The notes: generated from the letters alone by a model not told the origin. A stretch of 64,000 nucleotides of DNA from Brachionus plicatilis (GCA_010279815.1 QEOQ01000041.1:685048-749047); one strand, 5' to 3'. Positions 1 to 10,824 are shown, counted from the first letter of the stretch. Program-made: numbers and translations.

Positions 1-2146
1 CCAGTCGATCTCATAGTCTACTTTGACTTGTCCTATTTTTTGTGGCTGGTCAAATTTTTGGTGGCCAACTTTGTTCTAAAAGAGCTAAAGGAGTCGAACG
101 AGGAAAGCGGTGGCCAGAGGCAAGAGGAGAAAAAAATCAAAAAAAGCCTAGTCAACTACGACCTGTTTGCCTACTTGATCTACCTGATATTGGAAAACTT
201 TGAGCAATTGATTTTTGACTCCAATTTTAAAAACATGAATTTGCTTCGCTTGTTCAAACTGAAAAATATTGGCAAAAGCTGCGACAAGTCCAGCCAGGAC
301 CAGTTCAAAAAAGTGACCAACACAAACTCGCTCAAAATTTTGTGCACTGCCATCGGCTGTCTTCACGAGCTGCTCGACTATGTCAACTACCATCTGGAGC
401 TTCTAAGCTCGTTCCGACTCCTCAACTCGTCCAGTGACCAGGAGGAAATCGCTGAATTTTGCGTGTTCCTGAACGAACTGCTTCACTTTGACGAGCTTAA
501 GCAACTGTTCCCACTGCTCATGCGCTTCTACTGCTACAACGAGCACGTCTACTCCAACTCGCTCATCAAGTACATCTTTCTCACCAACCACCTGTATCTT
601 AAGACGATAAAGCAGTGTTTTGAGCTGATCCGGTGCATTCGCTTGCGCGAACTCGACCGCGACTCCGAGCTGGTCAACAGCGACACCAACGCCACAAAAA
701 TTTGTGCAAAACGATCCAAGTCTGAACCGATGTGTCATCGATTTGCTGGACTCGTTGATGTGCGAGACCAACAAACACGAATACTTGTTTCACATGAACT
801 TTGCGCTGGCTCTGGCCAACATAGCCACTTTGGACAACTACAGACTGCTCGACCAGCGCACCAAAGACCTGGTGTCCAACATGCTGTGCGGCATCAAGAG
901 ACTGTGCAAGAAGAGGCCCCATTTTGCCAACAAAATTTTGTTCAACATCAACTGTGGCGTCGAGAAAATACTCGAAGAGGACTTGGGCCGGGCGAAAAAG
1001 CGCGCCAAAATCGAGAACCACAGCGGCACCGACCCCTTTGTCGACTCGGACTCTTTTTCGGCCTCCAAAATATCCAGCTGCTCGTCATCGTGGTCCTCCC
1101 TCCAGTCGACGTCCACCTCGTCGCCGTCCGACTCGTCGCCAGCCTCTAAACTGGCCGCCAAACCTGCCGAGTCGGACACCGAAAGCATTGACCACTTTGA
1201 GCACATAAACGCGACGGCCAAAATTAGCCTGACCAAGGAGCTCAAAGTGATCATTGAGAACGAGTTTTTGTTTTGTCTGAGGTCGCTGGACGCCTTCAAA
1301 AAGACCCGCTATTCGCACAACTCGAGCAAACAGCAGACCGAGTCCAGCAAACTGAGCAGTTTCATGGTCAAAAATGACCATTTGTATCGCATCTTCAACT
1401 ATTTGGTCGATTTGTTCGAGTCCGTGTCGCCAAATTTGTCCAATGACGTCAAAGTAAACTCGTGGCAAATTTACAATTGTTTGCTTCAGATGAAATTTTG
1501 CATGCACGAAAAGCTCAGCTACTTGAGCGATCTGAACGACTCGCACTTGGCCGGCACCAATTTTTCGCTCGGCCTCAATCTCGGCCTCAATCTCGGCTTT
1601 GGCTCGTACAAGGACGACTTTTTCAAGAGCAATGAATGCATCAGCTTGCGGCAAGCGTGCAGCACCGACGAGTTCCGCAAGAACCTAAAAGAGGCCTACG
1701 TCAAGTATTTGATCGACAAATTGTGCATTAAATCAAAGAGGACCCGCAGTGCCATCTTCTGGGTCTTTGCCACTCTCAAAAATTTGAAGCTCTATTTGGC
1801 CAAAAAAACTGCCCATCTGAACAAAAATGCCAACGAGATCAACCAGGCGACTTTGGCGTCCAATCTGCTCAGTTCCTTGCAGTATCCCAAGCTGAACTCC
1901 TCGTCTGTGTTCCAGATGAAGATGATCAACTTTTACCACGCTTACAACACTGGCTTGCCCCTGGTCCCGTTCACTTTCGAGCTGCAGCAGGTTTTTCACT
2001 CGGCTGATTTTGCCCACTTGCTCGACATATTCGGAATGGTGCGAACAAATCGCGGATTTCCATTCATTCCAATTGACTGGCTTGACGCTAACAGACTCAA
2101 GCTCAACGAGTGTGTCAGCTTGATGGAAAAGTGTTTGTGCATATGA
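1..2146 (+). CDS. TIMELESS: TIMELESS (replication fork protection), 3' part, one frameshift
   Basis: This is the C-terminal part of a Timeless/Tim-1 protein. Known partners are TIPIN and the replisome, for fork stability and checkpoint signalling in the nucleus. The frame is open from base 1, so the start lies outside the window. The opening residues (FDLSYFLWLVKFL) match the conserved 'YYMWALxFFM' helix of Timeless. The stretch LKILCTAIGCLHELLDYVN and the later 'LTNHLYLKTIKQCFE' match the 'LKAYQELL...THLFLKMLERF' block. 'SLNRCVIDLLDSL' matches 'NHCIVKMLHRLA'. Reading passes from frame 1 to frame 2 near 690-705. Dropping one A from the AAAAA at 696-700 gives a smooth join (NATK-FVQNDPS). A Ser-rich acidic linker follows, and the protein ends at TGA 2144-2146. 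The coding sequence is far more GC-rich than its flanks and has no visible intron. The frameshift could be a sequencing error or real decay. Identity is firm; intactness is uncertain. Confidence 0.85.
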
Positions 2147-2358
2147 GCCGAGTTTGTTTTCTGGCCTTTGTTTTAATAAGGCGAGGGTGCAAAGTTTTTC
2201 ACATTTTATTTTAAAAAGTAATTTTTTTTTCTACTTTTTGTTTGTGGAGCAAAATTTTGATTCACATTTGCCACACAAAAAGAATACAAAATTTTTTCAA
2301 TTTTTAGCACAATATAGAAATATTTTGGATTTTAGTTAAATTATATTCTTCTATGGTG
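2147..2358 (+). other. TIMELESS 3' flank / likely 3' UTR
   Basis: AT-rich sequence directly after the stop codon, running into the TIR element at 2359. No open frame of note. Probably 3' UTR, but no strong polyadenylation signal could be assigned. Confidence 0.4.
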
Positions 2359-3036
2359 TAATGAAAATTTTCATGCAATTTTGATTACGCATTAAAAAAG
2401 TGCGATGTTTTAAATTTATCAAATAAATGGGAATTCATTTTGCAATTTTGTTTGATTGAAATTAAAAAGATTAAAGCAGGAAATTTGGACAGAAAAATCT
2501 TTGAATTTTATTTATTTTTCATACGAAAAAAAAATATTATCATAACGAGAAGAATGTCCTCAAAGTAAGAAGAATGAGAGGAGATTTAATATAGGTCTAT
2601 AAAATTATAAATGGCTATGAAAGAGTTAAACTTATAAATGGTATGAACTTTTCTCCCAATCAAGTATATAATTTGAGAAAACACAAAAAATGCATGGTAA
2701 GAGAAGATGTTAAAAATTGTATGCATCGTTATCATTTCTTGACAAATCGTGTGGTTAAAAATTGGAATAGACTGCCTGAAGAAATAGTTAATTCAAAAAC
2801 AAAAAGCATTTTTAAACATATGATATCTAAGAATTTATTGAATGAATTTTTTTTACTTAAAAATATTAAACAGCCTTTTAAAAATATATTAAAAATCAAT
2901 CTAAAAAAAAATAAAATTAAAAGATTTTCTAACTAAATTGCAAAATTAATTCCCATTTATTTGATTTAAAAAAAAAAAAATTTGAAACATCGCACTTTTT
3001 CCATGCGTTATCAAAATTGCATGAAGATTTTCATTA
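2359..3036. mobile_element. TIR element (about 680 bp) enclosing a decayed reverse transcriptase piece
   Basis: The two ends are inverted copies of about 90 bp. The left end begins TAATGAAAATTTTCATGCAA, and the reverse complement of the right end begins TAATGAAAATCTTCATGCAA. Both then share GTGCGATGTTT and AAATAAATGGGAATT. The right arm has an extra A run. Between the arms lies a non-LTR reverse transcriptase fragment, which is unexpected in a TIR element. Either a LINE inserted into a MITE or the element captured the fragment. No clear target duplication was found. Confidence 0.75.
2541..2936 (+). pseudogene. Non-LTR retrotransposon reverse transcriptase, C-terminal remnant
   Basis: The frame reads RRMRGDLI, then TAG, then VYKIINGYE. 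This is the common 'RRxRGDLIQVYKIINGxE' signature of the end of LINE reverse transcriptase proteins, with the Gln codon changed to a stop. It continues with NLRKHKK...FLTNRVVKNWNRLPEEIV, the usual 'FxNRVVxxWNxLPxxVV' tail, and ends at TAA 2934-2936. It is truncated at the 5' side and inactive. Confidence 0.7.
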
Positions 3037-4341
3037 AAAGACGAAAAAATACATCATATATAATTTGTTTTTTTTGTAACCAAATATGATCGCTTGTAGG
3101 AAAATGTATATAAAAAAAATAATAAAAATAATATGTTTTTGACAATTTGACTCTAGAAAAAATTTTTCTTTTTTTTTTTTTTTTCAAAGTTTTTTATTTA
3201 ATGTTTTATCAGATAAAATCAATTTCCTTTATTTTAAAGAAAAATGACACTTTTAATCTCAGACACGGTTATTTATTTTTTTTATTGCGCGCGCGCATCG
3301 TTCATCGTTCTTAAAACAAAAAGAAATTCAGTAGTCCATTGAATTAATTTTTTAATAATAATCCTTTTAATTTTTTAGTGTCACTTATTTTAAAATAAAA
3401 AAAAAATTTTTTAAGATTTTTTAGTATTAATGTCTTAAATTTAATAAGTATTAAAATTTTTCTTCGAAAAATGGCCTTTTATCTTTTATATATTTTTTAA
3501 ATTATTTTATATTTTGATTCATGATTTCAAATTTCAATATAAATTTAGTACATGAAAAAAACCTCAATTATTACTAGTCTTATGAGGTTCTATGAGATTA
3601 ATTAATTAAAAAAGAACTTGATATCAAAAATTAAGTTTAATATTTTACACATTTTGAAGCAAATTAAAATTCCGTTTCAAGAATTTTAATTCAGTTAGGA
3701 GCTCTTTTTGTTGTTATTGAATAAGAAAATTTTATAAAAAATTATTATAAAAAACTGTCTAAAGAAAGAAATTTTTAATGGATATAAAAAAAATTGATTA
3801 AAAAAATTTAAATAAATTAAAAAAAAATTGAACATTATTTTCAATTTTATTTTCTTTCAGACCCACATGTTAAAAAAACTGATGTATTATCGGTAATATC
3901 ATGTAGAATTCTGGTACATGATCAAGACAAAGATGAGTTTATTTAATTCTGATTTTTTCTAATTCCTAAATCACTATTAGTTGTTATTAAATATTATCTT
4001 TTTGTGCTAAAAATTACAAAATTCTGTACAAGTACTGTATCGTTTTTGTTTTTATTTTTTTTTGCATTTTTGTAATGAATAAAAAAATTGAATTCATTTT
4101 TAAAGAAGAGTTAAAAAAAGTGTTTGTTGTTGTTTTGTCCGGTAAATAATTTTTGAACAAATGTAATGTTTAAATTAAATGAGAAAAAAATTCTATTTTT
4201 TCCTTCAAAAATTTGGTGTATCTTTTTGAAATTTAATAAAATTATTTAGTGAACATCCAATTTTATTTAAATAAATTGCTCTTAACACAGCATTTTATTA
4301 ATTTGTTATTGTCACACTTAGATTTTCTTAAGCTTGCTAGA
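3037..4341. other. AT-rich intergenic region upstream of NF-YB
   Basis: No coding or RNA feature recognised. Long A and T runs and a short GCGCGCGC run near 3288. The 3' end probably holds the NF-YB promoter and 5' UTR. A pyrimidine-rich stretch ending in AG at 4319-4320 lies about 20 bp before the start codon and could be a splice acceptor. Confidence 0.4.
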
Positions 4342-4884
4342 ATGATGAATCCGAATGATTGTAATGGAGGTGACGCCGATTCACAAGACGTATTGGCGTC
4401 CGGCGTTTTGAATGGCACAGTCCATCACCCTATCGGCGAGGATAGCGGCAATGAGCTGTACGCAGCTTTGAGTCATGATGTGCATTTAACAAATCAAAAT
4501 GGTACGCATGGAAGCGATGATGAGGAACTTCCGCATGTGCTGAGGGAACAAGATCGCTTTTTGCCGATTGCAAATGTAGCAAAGTTGATGAAAAAAGCGA
4601 TTCCGGAGAGAGGAAAAATTGCAAAAGATGCCAAAGAATGTGTCCAAGAGTGCGTCAGCGAGTTCATTTCGTTTATTACCAGTGAAGCTGCTGAGCGTTG
4701 TTCTTTGGAAAAAAGAAAAACCATAAATGGAGAAGATATTTTATACGCCATGTCAACTCTTGGTTTTGATAATTATGTTGAACCATTAAAGCTTTATTTG
4801 CAAAAATACCGCGAATCAATCAAGTGCGACACAAGTCGTTTGACACAAAATCAAGAGTATGATCACAATCAAATAATTCAATAA
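4342..4884 (+). CDS. NFYB: NF-YB, nuclear transcription factor Y subunit beta
   Basis: 180 residues in one exon. NF-YB pairs with NF-YC through a histone fold, and the dimer with NF-YA binds CCAAT boxes in promoters. The histone-fold core spans about residues 68-158. Motifs seen include [58 protein letters not shown] and [14 protein letters not shown], nearly identical to the animal family. The acidic N-terminal arm (about 67 residues) and short C-terminal tail are less conserved. The frame is open upstream to 4249, but the first ATG is at 4342 with a second ATG right after it. A TTAG acceptor-like site just upstream suggests a 5' UTR intron or trans-splicing. An AATAAA lies downstream near 5036. 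Confidence 0.95.
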   Translation: MMNPNDCNGGDADSQDVLASGVLNGTVHHPIGEDSGNELYAALSHDVHLTNQNGTHGSDDEELPHVLREQDRFLPIANVAKLMKKAIPERGKIAKDAKECVQECVSEFISFITSEAAERCSLEKRKTINGEDILYAMSTLGFDNYVEPLKLYLQKYRESIKCDTSRLTQNQEYDHNQIIQ

Positions 4885-5253
4885 TGTAAATTCAATTTTA
4901 TAATTTCATTAGGTCTTAGCCTTTTTTTGTTCATTTTGTAAATTATCTTAAGAAAACTTAAGAATTAATTGGTAATTCTATTACTTGGTTTCATTTTTTA
5001 ATTAATAAAAGACTTAAAAAAAACGATTTTGTGAAAATAAATAAATTCATTCTAGATAATTATAATTTTTTTTGCCTTGTGGATTTTATCTATTACGGAA
5101 GACAAAATTTTTGAAGATACTTAACAAAAAAGCTATTACATAAAAATCAAGTGTGTAGAAGCATCTAAATTTTTTTTCAAATTATATAACTAGTGTTGGT
5201 GGCAGACTTAAAATATTTCTATTAAGTAACAATCGGTTACAGACTAAAAAAAA
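4885..5253. other. Intergenic, NF-YB 3' UTR and DUF2237 5' flank
   Basis: AT-rich. Contains AATAAA-type signals (about 5002 and 5036) that could end the NF-YB transcript. A CAG at 5239-5241, 12 bp before the next ATG, is acceptor-like. Confidence 0.4.
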
Positions 5254-5733
5254 ATGAAATTTAAATTTTTCTGTTTTCTATTTGCGATTTATATTGCCAT
5301 TGGCAATTGCAAGGACCAAAAGAATGTCAACAATGGTAAAATTATTTATAAAAATAATTAAAAAAAATAATTTGCCTTTTGAAATAAAATAACAGAGCCC
5401 CTTGAGGTATGCAGTCTTTCGCCAATGACTGGTTATACACGAACTGGAAAATGTGAGACTAATGAATGGGATCAAGGCACGCATTTAGTCTGCGCCAGAG
5501 TAAATGATAAATTTTTAAAATATACCAAGGCGAAAGGAAACGATTTAAGCACTCCGAGATCCTGGTTTCCAGGCCTTAAAGATGGCGATAATTGGTGTCT
5601 TTGTGTATTCAGATGGGTTCAAGCTTACAGAGATGGTTTTGGCCCATCAGTTGTTTTGAATGCTACAAATAAAGAGGCTCTCAATTATTTAAAGCAATTT
5701 GGTGTTGGTTTAAAAGATATTTCAAAAAATTAG
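5254..5733 (+). CDS. Secreted DUF2237-family protein
   Basis: Two exons: 5254-5335 and 5396-5733, joined across a 60-bp GT-AG intron, giving 139 residues. The first about 19 residues (MKFKFFCFLFAIYIAIGNC) look like a signal peptide. The mature part has the DUF2237 pattern: a Thr-Gly-Tyr/Phe turn with Cys (MTGYTRTGKC), D-x-G-x-H-x-VCA, GNDLSTP, FPGLKDGDNWCLCVFRW and a final 'ATNKEALNYLKQFG' segment. Members are widespread in bacteria and some eukaryotes. They are small, have conserved cysteines, and their function is unknown. The stop is TAG 5731-5733. Family assignment is firm; secretion is inferred from the leader. Both splice sites and phase fit. Confidence 0.85.
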
Positions 5734-5846
5734 GGATCATGGTTTTTTTTTTATGTATCAATAAACCAAAGAGACATTTTGTTTTATCCTGCTAAATTTA
5801 GATCTAAATAAAAAATTTTTCTTCTAATTTTTTTTTTATAAAAAAA

Positions 5847-5918
5847 CTCCGTGACGGGGAATTGAACCCCGGTCTCCCGTGTGACAGGCGGGGATACTCA
5901 CCACTATACTATCACGGA
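5847..5918 (-). tRNA. tRNA-Asp (GTC anticodon)
   Basis: The reverse complement reads TCCGTGATAGTATAGTGGTG onward. It folds as a 72-nt cloverleaf: a 7-bp acceptor stem (TCCGTGA/TCACGGA), an anticodon loop CTGTCAC with GTC, a T arm GGGG-TTCAATT-CCCC and discriminator G at 5847. It has no intron and no encoded CCA. A T7 run follows on the minus strand, a normal Pol III terminator. A- and B-box sequences (TAGTATAGTGG, GGTTCAATTCC) are intact. Confidence 0.95.
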
Positions 5919-6180
5919 TTGTATACTAAGTCAATTATGTATACTTTAAAAAATGTAAAGAATAAAATTGAGTTTTTGAGTTTTTGTAAATTTTCAAATT
6001 AATTTTGGCCCGAAATTAGATTTTTTTGACTTCATTCAAAATCGATTTAGCCTTTATGAAATTTTATGATAAACTTTAAAAATAATGATAGTAATTTTTA
6101 TCATTTTAATAATTTAATAATATTTGACAAAATTATTTGTATAATTTCAATTCATAAAAAGAATCAAAACTAAATGCTAA

Positions 6181-7012
6181 AATTCAAAAAAATTCTAGGT
6201 CTTTAAAACATGACGACTAGTTGTTTTCAAATCTCACGTCCAGTCAAATTAATTACTGGCCATAAAAAATACTGATCATTAAAAAAATCTTTTGACGGTA
6301 AAATTTTACCTAAAAAAATTAATTAATTAATATAAAATTTAAAATTTTTTAGTTTACTTATCAATTATATTGATAAAGCACGATCGGTTATGATAGGCCT
6401 GTAATTTTTTTATCAATAATTTAACTTCAGCCGAATAAATTTACTATTTATAAAAATTAAATTTTAGTGAATAAAACGATTTTTTGAGTAAAAAATAAAT
6501 TTTTAAATGTAAAAAACTTTCTCATAATACAAAAAAACTTTTTAAACGTAAAAATAATTTTTTTTTCTAATTCGAAAAAAATTCAAATATCCTAAATTGA
6601 CTTCCAAGTGTCAAAATAATCGCGTCTCTTTATTTCTTTTAGTATATATGTTTATCTAGTAATTTCTTGAATGTCTTAAGTTTTCATTCTTTCAAAAAAG
6701 TTGTCTTTTTATAAAAATTTATATTAAATGCATTTTTTAAAAAGTGAATTTATTTTAGCGACAAAAAAAGCAATTATATTATTTAAAAAAAGATATTTTA
6801 TTTCAAAAACTATCTATATAATCCTTTATAATTTTATAACATATCTAATCCTTTAGTTGCATATTTTTCTTACTTAATTTTTCAATTTACCTTTAAAGTC
6901 TAAATATTGTTAAAAAGCTTTAACATATTTCGCTGTAATTTATTAAATTCTTATCAAAATATAATAAATTAGTATAGTTATTTATTTTACACAGAAACCT
7001 AAATTTTTAATG
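6181..7012. repeat. Dispersed non-coding repeat, copy 1
   Basis: Diverged but collinear with 14618-15562. Shared blocks include the AATTCTAGGTCTT...TAATTACTGGCC stretch (6190-6262 versus 14627-14673), ATAGGCCTGTAATTTTT followed by AATAAATTTACTA (6394-6445), CTAATCCTTTA...AAATATTG (6845-6910) and TTCTTATCAAAATATAAT (6950-6970). No protein is visible. Probably an old transposon relic. It ends a few bases before the foldback element at 7021. Confidence 0.6.
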
Positions 7013-7020
7013 CCGAATTA

Positions 7021-7720
7021 CCGTATACCCTTGCGCGGTATTGCATGCAGTTAAACCCAAAATTGATTTTAAGTGCATGCATCCCGTACCATCTCTCCCA
7101 TGTTAACCCAACCCTATTGATTAACCCGTGCATTTATCCGGTCTCTTTGGTTTTAAGTGCGGCTTTTATTGCTAAGAATTAAAAAATAAAGCTGCGCTGT
7201 AAAATAAAATTTGAATTTTTATGCGGCATCTATTATTAAGGACAATGATAAATCTAATCTTAGGATTTTGGTTTAGACGCTGGGACTAAAATTGGAAAAA
7301 ATAGAAAATATTAAAAATTAAAAAAATGAAATTTAAATCATTTTTTTTTATAAAAATTATGAAAAATGATTTAAGCGCGGCTTTAAAATTTAGAAATTTT
7401 CAAAAAAAATGAAATGCATGTAAATAAAATATTTTCTATTTTTTCCAATTTTAGTCCCAGCGTCTAAACCAAAATCCTAAGATTAGATTTATCATTGTCC
7501 TTAATAATAGATGCCGCATAAAAATTCAAATTTTATTTTACAGCGCAGCTTTATTTTTTAATTCTTAGCAATAAAAGCCGCACTTAAAACCAAAGAGACC
7601 GGATAAATGCACGGGTTAATCAATAGGGTTGGGTTAACATGGGAGAGATGGTACGGGATGCATGCACTTAAAATCAATTTTGGGTTTAACTGCATGCAAT
7701 ACCGCGCAAGGGTATACGGT
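7021..7720. mobile_element. Foldback element A, arms about 291 bp, TA flanks
   Basis: The left arm 7021-7311 and right arm 7430-7720 are inverted copies that looked identical by eye. The ends read CCGTATACCCTTGCGCGG, each bordered by TA (7019-7020 and 7721-7722), consistent with a TA target duplication. The spacer is about 118 bp, AT-rich and without coding capacity. The structure could form a very long hairpin. The TIR start resembles element B at 36297 (CCGTATCCCCTTG), so these form a family. Open frames in the arms are mirror copies and probably not genes. Confidence 0.85.
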
Positions 7721-7722
7721 AA

Positions 7723-8259
7723 GACAAATAACTTATTTAGCTTCATGAGAGAGCAATATCTAGCATGGCTTTACGATTTTTTTTCTTTAGGAAAAAATGA
7801 TATTAATTATAGAAATTTTAAAAAATGAATTTTTAACATTTTATAACATAAAAAACAAACCCAAATTGAAATGTAAAAAGTCATTAACATTTATAACTGC
7901 ATTTTTTCTATTCTAATGGCTGTATTTGTCACGAATTTATATAAGTATAATTAATTATTTTCAATATAAAATCTAAATTACCTTTTCTAGGACCTAAAAG
8001 GAATTTTTGTTTTTTTTACAATTTATGAATACGAAATTTAATTAATTATATCTTAAGTTTTGTCAAATTTGCTACAAATTAGCTTTTTAATTATTTTTGG
8101 AAAATTTTGATAGAGATGAGAAATTTAATTTCGTTCAAAATTTTTAAATTTTGAATTACTGACTAAGAATGATATTTTTTGTATGAAATTAAAACTATCT
8201 GATATTTTATAAATAACACCAGAGAAACCCAGAACTTCAAAATTTTATAAAATCTTACA
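7723..8259. other. AT-rich intergenic stretch
   Basis: No feature recognised. It leads into the Gly-rich gene at 8260. Confidence 0.3.
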
Positions 8260-8604
8260 ATGGGGTGCAATTATTCTGACTGTTGCGATTATGGCTATTT
8301 TCAAGATTTAAATGGATATCATTATGATTACTACAACCAATATCCTTATTTTTCTTATTATGAGAGTCTCTTTTATGGTATGAGACCATCGATTCATCAA
8401 TTTGGTCCAGGAAATAGTTTCTCTAGTAGAAGTTATTCTGGTGGAGGACACATTTATAGTGGAAGTTATTCTGGTGGAAGTGGTTCCTTTTTTGGAGGCG
8501 ATGGTGATTCTGGTGGAGGAGATGGTGGTGATTCTGGCGGAGGAGATGGTGGTGATTCTGGTGGAGGAGATGGTGGTGATTCAGGTGGAGGTGGAAGCGA
8601 ATAA
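8260..8604 (+). CDS. Hypothetical Tyr-rich / Gly-Ser-Asp repeat protein
   Basis: 114 residues, not recognised. The N-terminal half is rich in Tyr (MGCNYSDCCDYGYF...). The second half is low complexity, with two Ser-Gly blocks (SYSGGGHIYSG, SYSGGSGS) and then four near-identical GDGGDSGGG units at about 8512-8600, a DNA-level tandem repeat. MGCNYS fits an N-myristoylation start (Gly2, Ser6) with Cys3 for palmitoylation, and there is no signal peptide. An AATAAAG at about 8660 may be its poly(A) signal. A real gene is plausible from the clean start, stop and composition, but no homology supports it. Confidence 0.5.
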   Translation: MGCNYSDCCDYGYFQDLNGYHYDYYNQYPYFSYYESLFYGMRPSIHQFGPGNSFSSRSYSGGGHIYSGSYSGGSGSFFGGDGDSGGGDGGDSGGGDGGDSGGGDGGDSGGGGSE

Positions 8605-8988
8605 AAATTTGCAAATATTTTATTCAAATATCTTTTTTATAATATTTAATTGTAATTCTAATAAAGATCCTTGAAAATTTTTTTAGATTTAAATTACTAA
8701 TCAAAAGCCATATAGTTTAATTTGCAAAAAATATAAAAACAGCTTTTAGAATAAAAATATAGTTTAAAATTAATTTTTCCATTTTTCTTTGGATTATTTT
8801 CAAAATTACTTTAACTGTTTCAAAATTTTGAAGATTTATCATCAAAATATTTAACTGATCACAAAAATATTTTTTTGATCACCAAATGTTTTTTCCTGAA
8901 ATAAATGATGAATTTGAACAAATTAGACATAAAAATTTACCAATTAGATTTGAAAACCGTAAAAGAAAAGTCAGCCATTTATAAATAA

Positions 8989-9147
8989 ATGGCTCAGGCA
9001 CCAGTATAATCTTCTGGTGAAGCCAAACTGGCAGCAAAAAAAGCATTTAGCAAGCTTCCAAATCTGGTGGCCTGTAGCAAATGTGGTGAATTTATGAAAA
9101 ATGAAAAGGGCATTAAATCGCACATATTAAAGAAACATAAAAAATAA
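8989..9147 (+). pseudogene. Mini C2H2 zinc-finger ORF of a transposon, one stop codon
   Basis: Reads as a 52-residue protein with one in-frame TAA at codon 7. It ends with one C2H2-like finger, ACSKCGEFMKNEKGIKSHIL then KKHKK. The finger closely resembles that at 50050-50201 (CDLCGELMKN-KG...KKHK), which lies inside a clear TIR element. Faint inverted similarity between about 8855-8886 and 9248-9290 may mark old TIRs here. Probably a fragment of a transposon-encoded DNA-binding protein. Confidence 0.5.
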
Positions 9148-10824
9148 AAATTTTTCTTGTTTTTTTTATATAAAGAGAGAACTGATTTAAAGTAAAGTTT
9201 AGTTTCACAAAAAAATTTACTTTTATTCTTGGATTAATTAATGGACGTTTTGGTGAAAAATATGTGACCATTGATCACTGATCATATTCTGAAAATAAGA
9301 CATATGAACACATTATTTTGTAAACACAAAGGCGACATGATCCAGTTAAATGATTCTGAAAGCAAATAATTTCTTTATTTTATTTATTTATTCGATGAAT
9401 GTCTTGAAGGCGATTTAAAAAAAATAAGATAAAGTAGCAATAATACCAAAAATTTTTTAGACAAAAGTAGTATTCGATAGTTAAAATTTTATATTTTAAT
9501 GAAGATGAAGAAGCTTCAAATTTCTAATTCTAATTCAAATCTGCTACATTTTTTAGACAATTTATAGAATCAAATTAAATTTCACTATTTATTTTATTTT
9601 TATTTCGGTAGACAATTTTTTTGGTACAAGGCCGAAACCAAATAGGAAAAAAAACATCACTTTAAATGAAATAAAATTTTCCTATTTTATTACTTTTTAA
9701 AGATAATTTGAAAAGATTCAAACTGAATCTAAAATTTTGGTTTAAATAAATGTTATTAAAAAGAATGAGAATTTTATTAGAATTAGAGTTATTGGAAATT
9801 AACACCCCATTCTTTTTCCAGATTTTTTGAAATTCAGTAAAAAAGAATTGAACAAAATAATAAAAAATTGAATAAATTCGTAATTTTAACATTGTAGTTT
9901 TCGACTGGTACTTAAATCTTAAACGTACTTAAATAAATACTTAAATCATTTATTTTTACCAGTTTATCTCTATCGAGAAAACTCTGTCAGATTGAGATTA
10001 ACTAAAAATCCTAACAAAAAGGTCGTTTTTCTAACATGCAAAGCTATCAAATCAAAAATGGGATCTTGATTGAAAAACTGTAGGAAATATTTTGCACCAT
10101 TCTAACCCAATTCCTAACTCATTCTCAGGAACGAATATTTATAAAATACAGAAATTTCAATTTACTCTATTTTTATTTTAAAATTTAAATATGATACTTC
10201 CTCTAATTTTAGACGTCATCATTCAAAACAATCAATTTTATTTTTTACAAATCTAAAATATATAAATAAATCAAATATATATTAGATAATATATGGTTTA
10301 ATTTTTTGTGTTTGAATTACAAAATGTATCCAATGTTGGAATAACATTGAAACAGTGCGATCTTTAAAAAATCATTTTCAATTTAAAATAGAAAATAATT
10401 TAAAGTTAATATTGCAAGCTTTTCATATTCAAAATTAAACTATTTAGCGAAATAGAATGAGTTTAATTTTTATTTGCAAATTTGAAAAAAATATTGAAAA
10501 TTCTTTATTTAACTTTTAAATAATTTATTTGTTTATTTGTACCTCTACCAACCTTCAGAATAAAAATGTATAAAACAAAAAAATTTAAAATAAAGTTAAA
10601 CAAGAAAAAATAATATAAAAAATAAATAAAAAGAAAAAACGATAAAAAATTCATTTAGTTTTTACTTAATATTCAATCGTTGAAAAACTTGGTCTAGTCG
10701 TATAGGTGAACTGACTCGTAAAAGCAAATACTATTATAAATATTCTTGAGAAAAAAAATGTTAAGGTTTCCAAAAAAATACAGCTAAATAATTATATAAC
10801 ACAATAGAAGAAAAAAATGGATGA
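9148..10824. other. AT-rich non-coding region
   Basis: No gene, RNA or clear repeat boundary recognised. Composition suggests decayed transposon or intergenic DNA. Confidence 0.3.

Noticed and set aside
838..1654. Long antisense and shifted frames over TIMELESS (up to 189 codons)
   Set aside because: They are by-products of the high GC and codon bias of the sense frame; none has a recognisable motif.
3288..3297. GCGCGCGC run in AT-rich DNA
   Set aside because: Too short to be more than a microsatellite; no link to a gene start.
7558..7828. Mirror-image open frames in the arms of foldback element A
   Set aside because: The same short frame appears in both arms because they are inverted copies. 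No homology or coding signature.
8500..8600. Tandem repeat as a possible CRISPR-like or satellite array
   Set aside because: The repeats are in frame within a protein-coding sequence (GDGGDSGGG units) and have no spacers; the genome is eukaryotic.
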